Shown here one piece after another: positions 9,829 through 18,932 of a DNA stretch of 64,000 bases. This DNA comes from Eustoma russellianum (lineage: Eukaryota > Streptophyta > Magnoliopsida > Gentianales > Gentianaceae): the NCBI GenBank assembly GCA_036186865.1, contig AP025074.1, positions 4,396,223 to 4,460,222 of the forward strand, in the 5' to 3' direction. A program made the translations under genes and the position numbers. How positions within the stretch are numbered: position 1 is the first letter of the stretch; each line of letters starts with the position of its first letter. The notes below the pieces were generated by a model. It was not told the DNA's origin. It worked only from the letters and a program-made list of their open reading frames with translations, and made no database searches.

Positions 9829-10389
9829 TTAATCTATCATACCAAGCCCTAGGAGCTTGTTTAAGTCCATAAAGGGCCTTTTGAGTCTAAAAACATGATT
9901 TGGATAATCATGATTTTCAAACCCCGGAGGTTGAGCTACATAAGCCTCTTCTTGAATTATTCCATTCAAGAATGCGGATTTCACATCCATTTGATATAGT
10001 TTGAAATCCTTATAGCATGCATATGCTAATAACATCCTAATAGCTTCTAACCTAGCCACGGGGGCAAAAGTTTCATCGTAGTCTATGCCTTCCTCTTGCC
10101 TATAGCCTTGGGCTACTAACCTAGCTTTGTTTCTAGTGATGTTTCCTTTATCATCCATTTTGTTTCTAAATACCCATTTAGTGCCAATTACGGGATGATC
10201 ACTAGGTTTAGCAACTAATTCCCACACATCACTTCTTTCAAATTGATTTAATTCTTCTTGCATAGCTAATACCCAATCTTCATCATTTATTGCTTCTTTT
10301 ATATTTTTAGGCTCAACTTGTGAAATGAAGGCATTTTTATTGAATTTTCTCCTTGTCATTACACCTTGGCTAGTTTCACCTAGTATCAA
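9829..10389 (-). pseudogene. Sirevirus-like copia pol: RT N-terminal half
   Basis: The segment holds the start of copia RT: EDWVLAMQEELNQFE, GTKWVFRNKMD, KARLVAQGYRQEEGIDYDETFAPVARLEAIR and QMDVKSAFLNG. Its frame is lost at the LKKALYGLKQ-type motif near 9886 through a one-base deletion in an A-run. It is in the same frame as the integrase segment above it but separated from it by an in-frame TAA near 10417. These two lesions and the downstream frame show that this copy cannot encode a continuous pol. Confidence 0.88.
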
Positions 10390-10416
10390 CTCTTTAGGGT
10401 GATCTTTTCTATATTT

Positions 10417-11832
10417 TTATGAATCCGGCAAATTTGAGGTATCCCCTCCTACTTCTTCATCTTCAACCTTAGGTTCAAGTGGATCAATCCTAAGGTCGAT
10501 GACAATATTACCTTTTGGATTCTCAAATTTTTCTATATGACTTACTTCAATTATTTCATCTTCATCATCATCATTATTAACGTTTGACTTATCATCAATA
10601 AATTCACTAAACTTGACATGGATTGATTCTTCAACTTTCATACTTCTCTTATTATATACTCTAAATGCTTTGCTATTTTGAGCATAACCCATAAAGATTC
10701 CTTCATCCGCTTTGAAGTCGAGTTTATCCAAGTTGTCTTTGGTGTTAAGTATAAAACACTTACAACCAAAAACCTTGAAATAACCAATATTTGGTACTCT
10801 ACCTTTCCAAAGCTCATAAGGAGTCTTTTTGAGAAATGGTCTCAAATAAACTCTATTGATCACATGACACGCGGTATTTACCGCTTCGGCCCAAAAATAT
10901 TTGGGTAGCTCAAATTCGTTTAGCATGGCTCTACTCATTTCTTGAAGTGTTCTATTTTTCCTTTCCGCAACACCATTTTGTTGAGGAGTTCTTGGAGCTG
11001 AAAAATTGTGTCCATACCCTTTGGATACACAAAATTCTTGAAACTCTCCATCAAACTCACCACCTCTATCACTTCTAATTTCCTTAATTGTGTCTTCTCT
11101 TTGATTTTCTAATCTCTTACAAAGCTTTATAAATTCTTGACATGCATCATTCTTTTTAGCTAAGAACATTACCCAAGTATACCTAGAGTAGTCATCTACC
11201 ACCACAAAGGTGTAATGTTTTCCATTTAGACTTGCTGTACCAATGTCCCCATACAAATCCATATGAAGCAATTGTAGAGGTTTGGTGGTGGAGATTTCAC
11301 TTTTGGGCTTGAAACTCGTTTTAACAAGTTTTGCCTTTTGACAAGTGTCGCATAAGCCATGGTTTTCGAAATTCAATTTTGGAAGACCTTGGACCTTTTC
11401 ATTTTTGCAAATCTCTTTGAAATTCTTGAAACTAATGTGTCCAAGTCGTCTATGCCATAGTTGAGTCAAATCATTTTTGGCAACTAGGCAAGAAACATTT
11501 TGTGATATCAAATCATGTGTGCTAAATTTGTAAACATCATTTTTACGAATAGCTTCGAAAACAATCTTATCATTCTTTTTCACAACACATTTTCTTTTCA
11601 CAAACTCAATTTGAAAATTAGCATCACATAGTTGGCTAACACTTATCAAGTTATACTTAAGCCCTTCTACATATAGTACATTATTAATAGTAAAAGAGGA
11701 ATTACCAATTTCTCCATGTCCAAGGATTTTGGCTCTCCCATTGCCAAAATGCACCGTTCCACCATCTTGGAGCTTGAGCTTGGTGAACAACGTCTTGTCT
11801 CCGGTCATGTGAGTTGAACATCCGCTGTCCAT
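10417..11832 (-). CDS. Sirevirus-like copia protease and integrase (471-aa open frame)
   Basis: The frame starts at the protease motif DSGCSTHMTG and continues through the GAG-pre-integrase zinc finger (LWHRRLGHISF...CDTCQKAK). The integrase core follows, with acidic residues in HMDLYGDIG, RSDRGGEF and, after PQQNGVAERKNRT, the conserved E. An acidic tail (NNDDDEDEIIEVS) ends at an in-frame TAA before RT. The true start lies upstream, since protease is normally fused to gag; here gag runs in another frame over this region (overlap 11702-11883). Integrase joins the cDNA to chromosomal DNA. The open frame is intact in itself but cut off from gag and RT. Confidence 0.87.
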   Translation of the reverse strand: MDSGCSTHMTGDKTLFTKLKLQDGGTVHFGNGRAKILGHGEIGNSSFTINNVLYVEGLKYNLISVSQLCDANFQIEFVKRKCVVKKNDKIVFEAIRKNDVYKFSTHDLISQNVSCLVAKNDLTQLWHRRLGHISFKNFKEICKNEKVQGLPKLNFENHGLCDTCQKAKLVKTSFKPKSEISTTKPLQLLHMDLYGDIGTASLNGKHYTFVVVDDYSRYTWVMFLAKKNDACQEFIKLCKRLENQREDTIKEIRSDRGGEFDGEFQEFCVSKGYGHNFSAPRTPQQNGVAERKNRTLQEMSRAMLNEFELPKYFWAEAVNTACHVINRVYLRPFLKKTPYELWKGRVPNIGYFKVFGCKCFILNTKDNLDKLDFKADEGIFMGYAQNSKAFRVYNKRSMKVEESIHVKFSEFIDDKSNVNNDDDEDEIIEVSHIEKFENPKGNIVIDLRIDPLEPKVEDEEVGGDTSNLPDS

Positions 11833-13624
11833 AAGCCATTTGATTCCTTCTTCTTTGGCTACTCCATTTATCTTGAGAGCCTACAAAACCAAAAGATGTG
11901 TGCATTGGTACCCTTTGATGGTTGGGTCCTTTAGGGTTAGTTTTTCGACCCTTAGGCTTCCAAACATATGTGCTCTCAAATCGAGCTCTACATGCTTTCT
12001 TTACATGTCCTAGCTTGTTGCAATAAAAACAAGTGGGTACAAGCTTTGGTTTAGAAGATGATAAATTTTGTTGTGATTTTCTATTGTTTGCCTTTTTCTT
12101 TAAAGACTTGGTCTTAATAGAAGATGATGAGTTAAATCCTAAACCGGATTTATCATTTCCAATTCGTTGATTTCCAAGTAATATGTCTAAGTTGTTTTTC
12201 CCATTTGTTAGTCTTTGTAAGTCTAATTTTAGTTTTTCACATTCTTTTCTAATTTCTTCCTTTTCAAGAGCTACGGTCTTATGCATAGTAAGTATGATAT
12301 CATGCTCTTGAACCATCAAAATATTTTTGTCATGCAAGCTCTTATTTTCTAAAATGCATTTCTTGAACTCTTTCTTTAAATGCTTATATTTCAAATTTAA
12401 TTTTTCAAAGTCATCTTGCAAATCTCCTATTTCATCATGCAAATTTGAAGGGTTAGGGTTTACCTCAAGGTCGTCTTCAATTGCCATAAGACAAGTATGT
12501 TGAACCTTTGAATTTTCAACCATTGCCACAAGTCCAACACCTTGATCTTCACTCTCTTCTCCTTCCGATTCCGAAAGGAGATCATCCCACGTGGTTACTT
12601 CCGCATTGAGGGCTTTCTTCTTTTGAGGAAAGACCTTCTTCTCTTGCTTTTGCGGCTCTTTTACGTGGCAATCGGCAATGAAGTGACCGGGTCGACCACA
12701 TCTATAGCAATTTTCACTTGCTTCTTTTTCTTTAGATGGTTTCTTGAAAAACTTTCTTGCTTGAGCTTTGTTTCTAGTTGCCATTCTTCTAAATTTTCTC
12801 ACAAGAAGGGCAACTTCCTCATCCGAATCATCGGACTCTACCACCAATCCTTTGTGTGATGCTTGTGTAGGCTTTATAGGATTCATCCTATTTTGTTCAT
12901 CAATAAGAATTTCATGAGTAAGAAGATTACCGGATAGCTCATCAAGAGTAAGAGTCTTGAGATTCTTTGATTCGGTGATGGCGGTGACTTTGGGTGTCCA
13001 TTCTCTTGGCAAGGAGTTAAGGAGTTTTGAGACAAGGTCTTCGTTTGAGATTTTCTTGTCAACCATGGAGAGTTGATTCACTATTCGTGTGAATCGATCG
13101 ATTGTCTCCTCAATCTTCTCACCGCTCTTCATTCCGAACATCTCATACTCCTTCATGAGCATGAGTCTTTTGGCCATTCTTACTTGCTCAGTTCCTTCAT
13201 GTATCATTTCAAGCCTTTTCCATGCCTCATGGGCTGTTTCAAGACCTTGGAGTCTAATGAGCTCAGTGGTAGTTAGAGCACTTGAGAGAATGTCAAAAGC
13301 TTTACCATTAATGGCGAACTTTATCTTCTCTTCGTCGGTGTAGTCATCCTCATCTTTAAACATTGATTCTCCTTTTGAGTTGGTAATCATTGGAACTTCA
13401 ATTCCTTTGACAACAGCTCTCCATATATCAAATCCACAGCCTTTCAAATGATTGATCATTCGAAATTTCCACAAAGAATAGTTTTGGGCATCAAACATAG
13501 GAGCTTTAGTGTTTGATCTGGAAAATAGTGCAGTAGGCTTAGGAGATGAGGAGGTTGAGGTTGGGGTTGAGGTTGTCATTGCCATGATCTTTAACCTTGC
13601 TACTTGCAAAGATTGGCCAAGCAA
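11702..13624 (-). CDS. Sirevirus-like copia gag, two zinc knuckles
   Basis: The open frame covers 640 codons. The likely start is the MAMTTSTPTS methionine at 13585, 13 residues into the frame, because the preceding residues overlap the primer-binding leader. Residues ~40-270 form the copia Gag (UBN2-like) domain, with YSLWKFRMINHL and AHEAWKRLE. A CCHC knuckle (CYRCGRPGHFIADC) lies near residue 318, a long charged coiled-coil region follows (residues ~400-490), and a second knuckle (CFYCNKLGHVKKAC) near 550. Gag assembles the particle and binds RNA. The last ~60 residues are an out-of-frame reading of protease, so the genuine gag sequence ends near 11883. Confidence 0.87.
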   Translation of the reverse strand: MLGQSLQVARLKIMAMTTSTPTSTSSSPKPTALFSRSNTKAPMFDAQNYSLWKFRMINHLKGCGFDIWRAVVKGIEVPMITNSKGESMFKDEDDYTDEEKIKFAINGKAFDILSSALTTTELIRLQGLETAHEAWKRLEMIHEGTEQVRMAKRLMLMKEYEMFGMKSGEKIEETIDRFTRIVNQLSMVDKKISNEDLVSKLLNSLPREWTPKVTAITESKNLKTLTLDELSGNLLTHEILIDEQNRMNPIKPTQASHKGLVVESDDSDEEVALLVRKFRRMATRNKAQARKFFKKPSKEKEASENCYRCGRPGHFIADCHVKEPQKQEKKVFPQKKKALNAEVTTWDDLLSESEGEESEDQGVGLVAMVENSKVQHTCLMAIEDDLEVNPNPSNLHDEIGDLQDDFEKLNLKYKHLKKEFKKCILENKSLHDKNILMVQEHDIILTMHKTVALEKEEIRKECEKLKLDLQRLTNGKNNLDILLGNQRIGNDKSGLGFNSSSSIKTKSLKKKANNRKSQQNLSSSKPKLVPTCFYCNKLGHVKKACRARFESTYVWKPKGRKTNPKGPNHQRVPMHTSFGFVGSQDKWSSQRRRNQMAYGQRMFNSHDRRQDVVHQAQAPRWWNGAFWQWESQNPWTWRNW

Positions 13625-13633
13625 TCAAGGTTA

Positions 13634-13646
13634 GGCTCTGATACCA
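13634..13646 (-). other. Primer-binding site (initiator tRNA-Met type)
   Basis: On the minus strand TGGTATCAGAGCC follows the 5' LTR after two bases. It complements the 3' end of plant initiator methionine tRNA, the usual copia primer. Confidence 0.92.
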
Positions 13647-13648
13647 AT

Positions 13649-15145
13649 TGTAAGGTCCGAAATACACTCTAGAGGGGGGGGGGGGGGGTGAATAGAGTGT
13701 ATGGCTCTTTTTGCGGAATTTTCTTGTTTTTCTCAACTCAAAAAGATATTCAAAATCAGAGCAAGAATTGGAGATGAGAGACAATGAAAGAGTACACCGG
13801 ATATAGAGTGGTTCGAATCGTAAATGATTCTACTCCACTACCACTTTGTTTCCAAAGTGGATTTTCAACAACTACTCTTCTTATTATGAACAATAAGAAC
13901 AACCACAGCAACACTTACACTAACACTTTAGTGTAAGCAACAACAACAGCAACTTCTTGCACAACACACTTGTGCAACTACAACAACTACAGCTCGTAGC
14001 AAGAACAACTTCTTGCTTCCTCACAACTTCAACAAAAGTTCTCTCAAGAACTTCTCACAATGGGTTGAAGATATATAGTAAGGTTCACACTCTCTCACAA
14101 GTCTAAGCACAAGCTAGAGATCAAATATTTATGGTTCCTCTTGTGCTTGACTCTCTCTCAATATACAAACAATGAAGATCAAAGAAAGCTAAACAAGCTT
14201 TAAACAAATTTACAAGTATGAGAGAAATATACAACAATGTAAAGTGAAGCTAGATGATGTTGAAAGTGTGTAATTGCTTCATCCAAGCCTTCTACATTTA
14301 TAGAAGAAGTTCACCACGTTTTTGAGGCCTTCCACCAAGTCTTCATCTTCAAAAATGTCAAAATAGTGCCCAAATAGTCTTTAGCCAACCTATGAAGTGA
14401 TTTGATCTTGGATAGCCACCCTAGAGAATCTTAGACAAGGTTAAAATAGTCAAGGAAGCATGTAGTATGTTGGGTTAAAGTCCACAAGAAATTTGAGCAA
14501 GATTGGAGAGAGAAAACATCATAAATCTCCCTTGGATTTTGTTCCAACGTTTGAAAAATTTTGAATTCTGGAGACGTCGATCGATCTACGTGCCAGAGCT
14601 GAGAGATCGACGTCTCTTAGTCAGACGTCGATCGATCGACGTGTGCCTGCTGAGAGATCGACGTCTCTCAGTCAGACGTCGATCGATCGACGTGTGCCTG
14701 CTGAGAGATCGACGTCTCTCAGTCAGACGTCGATCGATCGACGTGTGCCTGCTGAGAGATCGACGTCTCTCAGTCAGACGTCGATCGATCGACGTATGTC
14801 TGCTGAGAGATCGACGTCTCTCAGTCAGACGTCGATCGATCGACGTATGTCTGGCTGAGAGATCGACGTCTCTCAGTCAGACGTCGATCGATCGACATAC
14901 CTTATACTGAGAGATCTACGTCTCTCAGTTATACGTCGATCGATCCATGTCTCTTGACGTGGATCTAAGATCTCAAACGTTTTCCAAGTTTTTTCATGGA
15001 TCTTGCCATGTGGTACCTGAGGGGATGACGTGTTTTTCAACCGGTCTATGAGAAATTTACATTTCGCACATGTTTAATTTATTTTGAACTTAAGGTGTGA
15101 AATCAAACATCTTTTTATATCATCAAAACATTTTATAATCTTACA
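13649..15145 (-). repeat. 5' LTR of the Sirevirus-like element
   Basis: It spans 1497 bp and is nearly identical to 5078-6566. The visible differences are a few single bases and a longer G-run just inside its left end. A TATA-like motif lies at 14295-14304 (minus strand), and the palindromic array lies at 14573-14950 upstream of it. Confidence 0.94.
14573..14950. repeat. Second copy of the 51-bp palindromic array (5' LTR)
   Basis: Same units, order and degenerate end units as at 5994-6371, with one visible base change in the first unit. The array has therefore not changed in copy number since insertion. Confidence 0.95.
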
Positions 15146-15313
15146 CTTAATCCTCATAATTAAGCTTTAATCTTCCTGTTTAGTACCAGCGCAAGTTCCA
15201 ACGCCCCATAATTACTTTTTCGACTGTTCCAGTAATCGAGAAAGGGGGGAAAACTGAACCGTCACCCCTTTTTGAATTTCAACTGAAAAGTTACAACTTT
15301 TCATTTTCCTTCT

Positions 15314-15322
15314 TATAAATAG
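15314..15322 (+). promoter_or_regulatory. TATA box of the antisense gene in the gypsy element
   Basis: TATAAATAG lies 167 bp before the start codon at 15489. It is followed by a C/T-rich leader (tttcttcttctttttccg), a typical plant RNA polymerase II promoter layout. Confidence 0.6.
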
Positions 15323-15488
15323 GGACACTTGCCCTAATTCTTTCTTCTTCTTTTTCCGTTTTTCTGCGCATCGTTACTCTGCTTCTCTAGTCTTCTTCTT
15401 AGTCTTTGAAGCTTATCTCCGTCCTTACTCCGGTGTTCTTCCAGCTCAGCCCTTCAAATTTTCTGTAAGCTTCTCTTCTTCCTTATTC

Positions 15489-18138
15489 ATGGCTTTTGTT
15501 ATATCATCTTCTTCTTCTGATTCCCAAAACAGATCAGCTCACTCTTTCTCAACTGATCTGGAGGGTGACCAAGAGGTCCAATCCCTCCATGAGAGGTTGG
15601 ATTCCAGTGAGGACAACCGCCCTCTAAGGAGGTTGTGCCTTACTGGTGAACCTTCTAAGGTTACCTCCACAACCTCTTCCATAATTCCCCTGCCGTCCAT
15701 TGACAGGGGTTCACCTTCTTCAGCAGTGCAAAGTTCAGCCTGCACTTTAAAGGTTGCTGACCTTTCTCGCTTATGTACTGAATTTAGTGTAGATAGAAGT
15801 ACTTTTTCCCCAATTCTGCCTCTTCTTCATCAAACTGCTTATGATCCACCCGCTGGGTATGAGGCAGTTTATGAAGAATATTTTAAGTCTGAGTTTAACC
15901 TTTCTGTTCCTGGCCCTTTATTCCATATTCTTGATTTCTATAAACTTAGATTACCCCAAATCATGCCCAACGGCTTAAAGGTAATTGCCAGTTATCTGCT
16001 CTACCTAAGAACTGCTGGGGAGGAATTTAACCTTGGCGTCTTTAGGGAGATGTTTGTGTGTAAACACAAGGAGAGTTTGTACTACTTTAGTAGGAGGAAT
16101 CCTAATAAAGTTATCAACCACGCCATCAACATCCTTTTTTTCACTAAAAACTGGAAGGATCGCTTTTTCTACGTCAAAGCCATAGGATTACCTGAAAGAA
16201 ATCTCTGGAAATCCAGCCCTGCAGATAATAAGAGGCCAAACGAAAAATCTTGCGATGAAGCCTCGAGGTTACTGCATCTTCCCCAGGCCATAGACTGGAA
16301 AAGGGTGGACAGGTTGGTTGTGAAGGCTGCCGACCTGGACCACATGTGGCCATCACACCAGTTTCAATCTCTTGGCTCCTCTGCCTTAGCCTTAATGCTG
16401 GGTATGTGTTCATGCTTTAAATATCTCTGATTTTTCTTGATGTTGCGTATGTGTTTTGACTGATCTGCTGTTGAATCTTGCAGGAACCATGGTGTCTGAA
16501 AACTTCAGCAAATTAAAGAAACTGGTTCCCAAGAAGAGGAAGAGAGAGGATGGAAAACCCTCCTCCTCTGCTCAGCCATCTTCCAAAACCTCATCTGAGG
16601 TGCAGGCTCTGCCTGCTACTCCTGTTGTTCCTCCAACCCAAGGTAAAGGTTTCTAATTTTGATGTTGATACCTTATTTGCTTTACTTCAGCATTTTTAAC
16701 TTGGTTTTTGTTGCAGCTAAAGCTTTGGTTGGCACCACTTCTGCTGCAGCCAAGAAACCTGTTCAGGCTGCAGTTCAGCCACTGAAGAAGAAAACTCCCG
16801 AGTCCCCAGCCTTGCCCCCAAAACCTGCTGCAAAAGCTGGGGCGAGAACCCTTCAGACTGTCCTCCAACCAAAATTGCCTCAAAGACTTCACAAGCTAAA
16901 CCCGCTCCCCCTGCTGCGCCACCAAGTTCTGCTCCAGCTCCTACTGCGCCAACTTCTGCTCCAGCTCAGGCTGCGCCAACTTCAGCTCCTGCTGTGGGGT
17001 TAGTTATTAAGGATCCAAAAAATGCCCCCACTGGAGGAGTTATCTTGACTTCAGGGGAAGATGCTCCTCAACGTCTTCATGGAAAAGCTCCCTCTGAAGG
17101 AGAGCCCTCGCATCAGCACCGCCGTGCCTAGAAGAATCTGTTCTACTCCTTTTCTGATACCGCTGCTCATCTAGGAGTGGCCAGAAAATTATCAGATCTG
17201 CCAGTGCTGTCCATGGATTGGGACCGTTTTGCCCATAATGACTGGGATACTGCTCTAAACATATATTTGAGAAACATGTTCATGGTAGGTTTTCTTTAAA
17301 ATTTCCAACTTTTTTGTTTAAGTTGTTGAAATCCTTATTTTAATCCCATATTGGTTATTGCAGTACCGAGTCCAAGAATGTGACATGCTCAGAAGAGCAG
17401 AAGAAATGCGCCCAGCATGGTGATCCAACTCTCTGAAAGCAATGATGACTTGAAGAAGGCCAATGACGAGTTGGCAGAGATGGCAAGGCCTAACAACTCA
17501 AGGCTGGAAGAGATAGATACAGAGCTGAACACATTGAGGTCAGAAATAGACTCAATGAAGTCAGAAATGGACTCCTTGTCATCTGAGAATTCCAAGCTAA
17601 AGGAACGCAAGGAGGAGTCTGACACTCGGCTAGCAGTTGCGAACTCACAAATGGATGAACTGAAGGAAATTATTACCAACATTGAGCTGGTGTCCACCAA
17701 GACCCAAGCTGAGTTGGAGTTCTTCCAGAAGGAACTCAACACTTGTGAGGAAGAGTTGTCCCATCTGAAGAGCCAAGTTGAAGTGGAGCAGAAGAGCAAA
17801 GATGATCTGGCTCAGCAACTTGAGGCAGAAAAGAAGAGCAAGGCTGAGCTCATCTCACAATTTGAGCTTTAAGCTGAAGAAATCAAGAGGTCTGCTGTTG
17901 CTGAGTTTAGAAAATCTGAGTACTTTGTAGATAATCTGCTGAAGATGCAAGGCTCTGTTCTGGCGATGGGACAAACTTGTGCAATTGACGCTTGCTGCGA
18001 AGTCTATCCATCCTTGGATAAGGACCATCCTCAACTTGCCGATCTCTACAACCCGAAGCCGAAGCCATATTTGACAAACAACTTGAGCAATTCAAAGAGG
18101 GGGTTGATCTCAGAGAGGCTGATGAGGAGGAGGAGTAG
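15489..18138 (+). pseudogene. Antisense intron-containing gene of the Tat/Retand-like element, decayed
   Basis: Reading opposite to gag-pol, four exons join with GT-AG introns: 15489-16401, 16484-16642, 16717-17284 and 17364-18138. Exon 1 is open (304 codons) and contains DPPAGYEAVYEEYF and SYLLYLRTAGEEFNLGVF, resembling the 'putative gypsy-type transposon' family (PF04195-like). Exon 2 is Lys/Arg-rich with a nuclear-signal-like KKLVPKKRKRE. Exon 3 is Pro/Ala-rich low complexity. Exon 4 encodes a long coiled coil (~17417-17870) and ends in an acidic DEEEE tail. Decay: a frameshift near 16860, a TAG at 17129, a frameshift near 17410, a TAA near 17869 and a frameshift near 18050. Tat-lineage elements are known to carry extra antisense ORFs downstream of pol; their function is not known. 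Structure is well supported; role is not. Confidence 0.75.
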
Positions 18139-18932
18139 AATACGATTTTTCTCTTTTTGTAATTTTGTAGTTGTAATAGATAAATTCTTCAATGAAAATT
18201 CCATTTTTCTCCAACTTGTGCTCTTCGGCTTGCTATTATTTTCATAATTTTGTCTTCTGCTTGTGAAGCTTTACTTGCTTTATTTTCATAATTTTTGCAA
18301 GTATTTGTCTTCTGCTTGTGACTTCAGCTCTGCTAAAGTTAGCATTATCCTTCATAGCGTTTGACCTCGGCTCTGCCAAAGGTCTTTGTATTTTCTTCTG
18401 CTAAAGTATTGGACTTCGGCTTTGATCCTTAACTCTGCTAAAGATTCCATTATTGCCTTTTTTATCTCATTCTTGATGAATTTTTCCACAAGTGTTAAAC
18501 TTCAGCCTCGACATTTGACTCTGTTAAAAATATTGTGCTGCTTGACTGAACTGCAGCTCTGTCGAGCTTTAACTTTGCAATTGAGATAAATTCCAAACAA
18601 AGTAAACCTGTTACTTTACTTAATCTATTTAGGCAAAATGAAGAAATCACATGTTGGTACTGCCATAAAACATTGTTTTATTCAACTTCAGCACTGCTGA
18701 TAATTACACAGATGATTTACAATTTTCTAGCACTGCTAGTAGATGAAAACTGTGAAACATGTTCATTAGAAGTTGTCCCTCAACGGGCATCTGCCTCAGG
18801 CCTGCTGAGGTTTTGTTGAGTCGAGTCATGCTCGGCCGTCTCAGTCTTGCTGAGGTAAAGAATTCATTGAGAAACCTGTCCCACCGTGTTGAGTCCCGCT
18901 TAACTAGCTCAGACCTGCTGAGGTGAAATACA
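18139..18932. other. Spacer between antisense gene and integrase, with degenerate short repeats
   Basis: The convergent 3' ends of pol and the antisense gene face each other here. Between 18220 and 18580 variants of cttctgcttgtgacttc and ctctgctaaag recur about every 40-60 bp, forming a decayed tandem array. From 18720 to 18930 a second motif (agtcttgctgagg, agacctgctgagg) recurs. No ORF is seen. Confidence 0.6.

Larger units (their letters stand above)
5078..15145 (-). mobile_element. Sirevirus-like Ty1-copia retrotransposon nested in the gypsy 3' region
   Basis: The element has LTRs at 5078-6566 and 13649-15145, a CTTAA duplication on both sides (5073-5077, 15146-15150) and TGTA...TACA ends. 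The internal order on the minus strand is PBS, gag with two zinc knuckles, protease, integrase, RT, RNase H, extra ORF, PPT. Integrase ahead of RT defines Ty1-copia; the large gag, long LTRs and additional 3' ORF suit the Sirevirus lineage. LTRs are nearly identical apart from a G-run of different length (about 8 against 14), so insertion was recent. Nevertheless pol carries a frame change after gag, an in-frame stop near 10417 and a one-base loss near 9886. A 10-N gap lies at 7115-7124. Confidence 0.92.

Noticed and set aside
8789..11832. Programmed recoding to join the Sirevirus pol frames
   Set aside because: The lesions are an in-frame stop and an A-run deletion inside conserved RT motifs, as expected of ordinary decay. 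Only the gag-protease overlap is kept open as a question.
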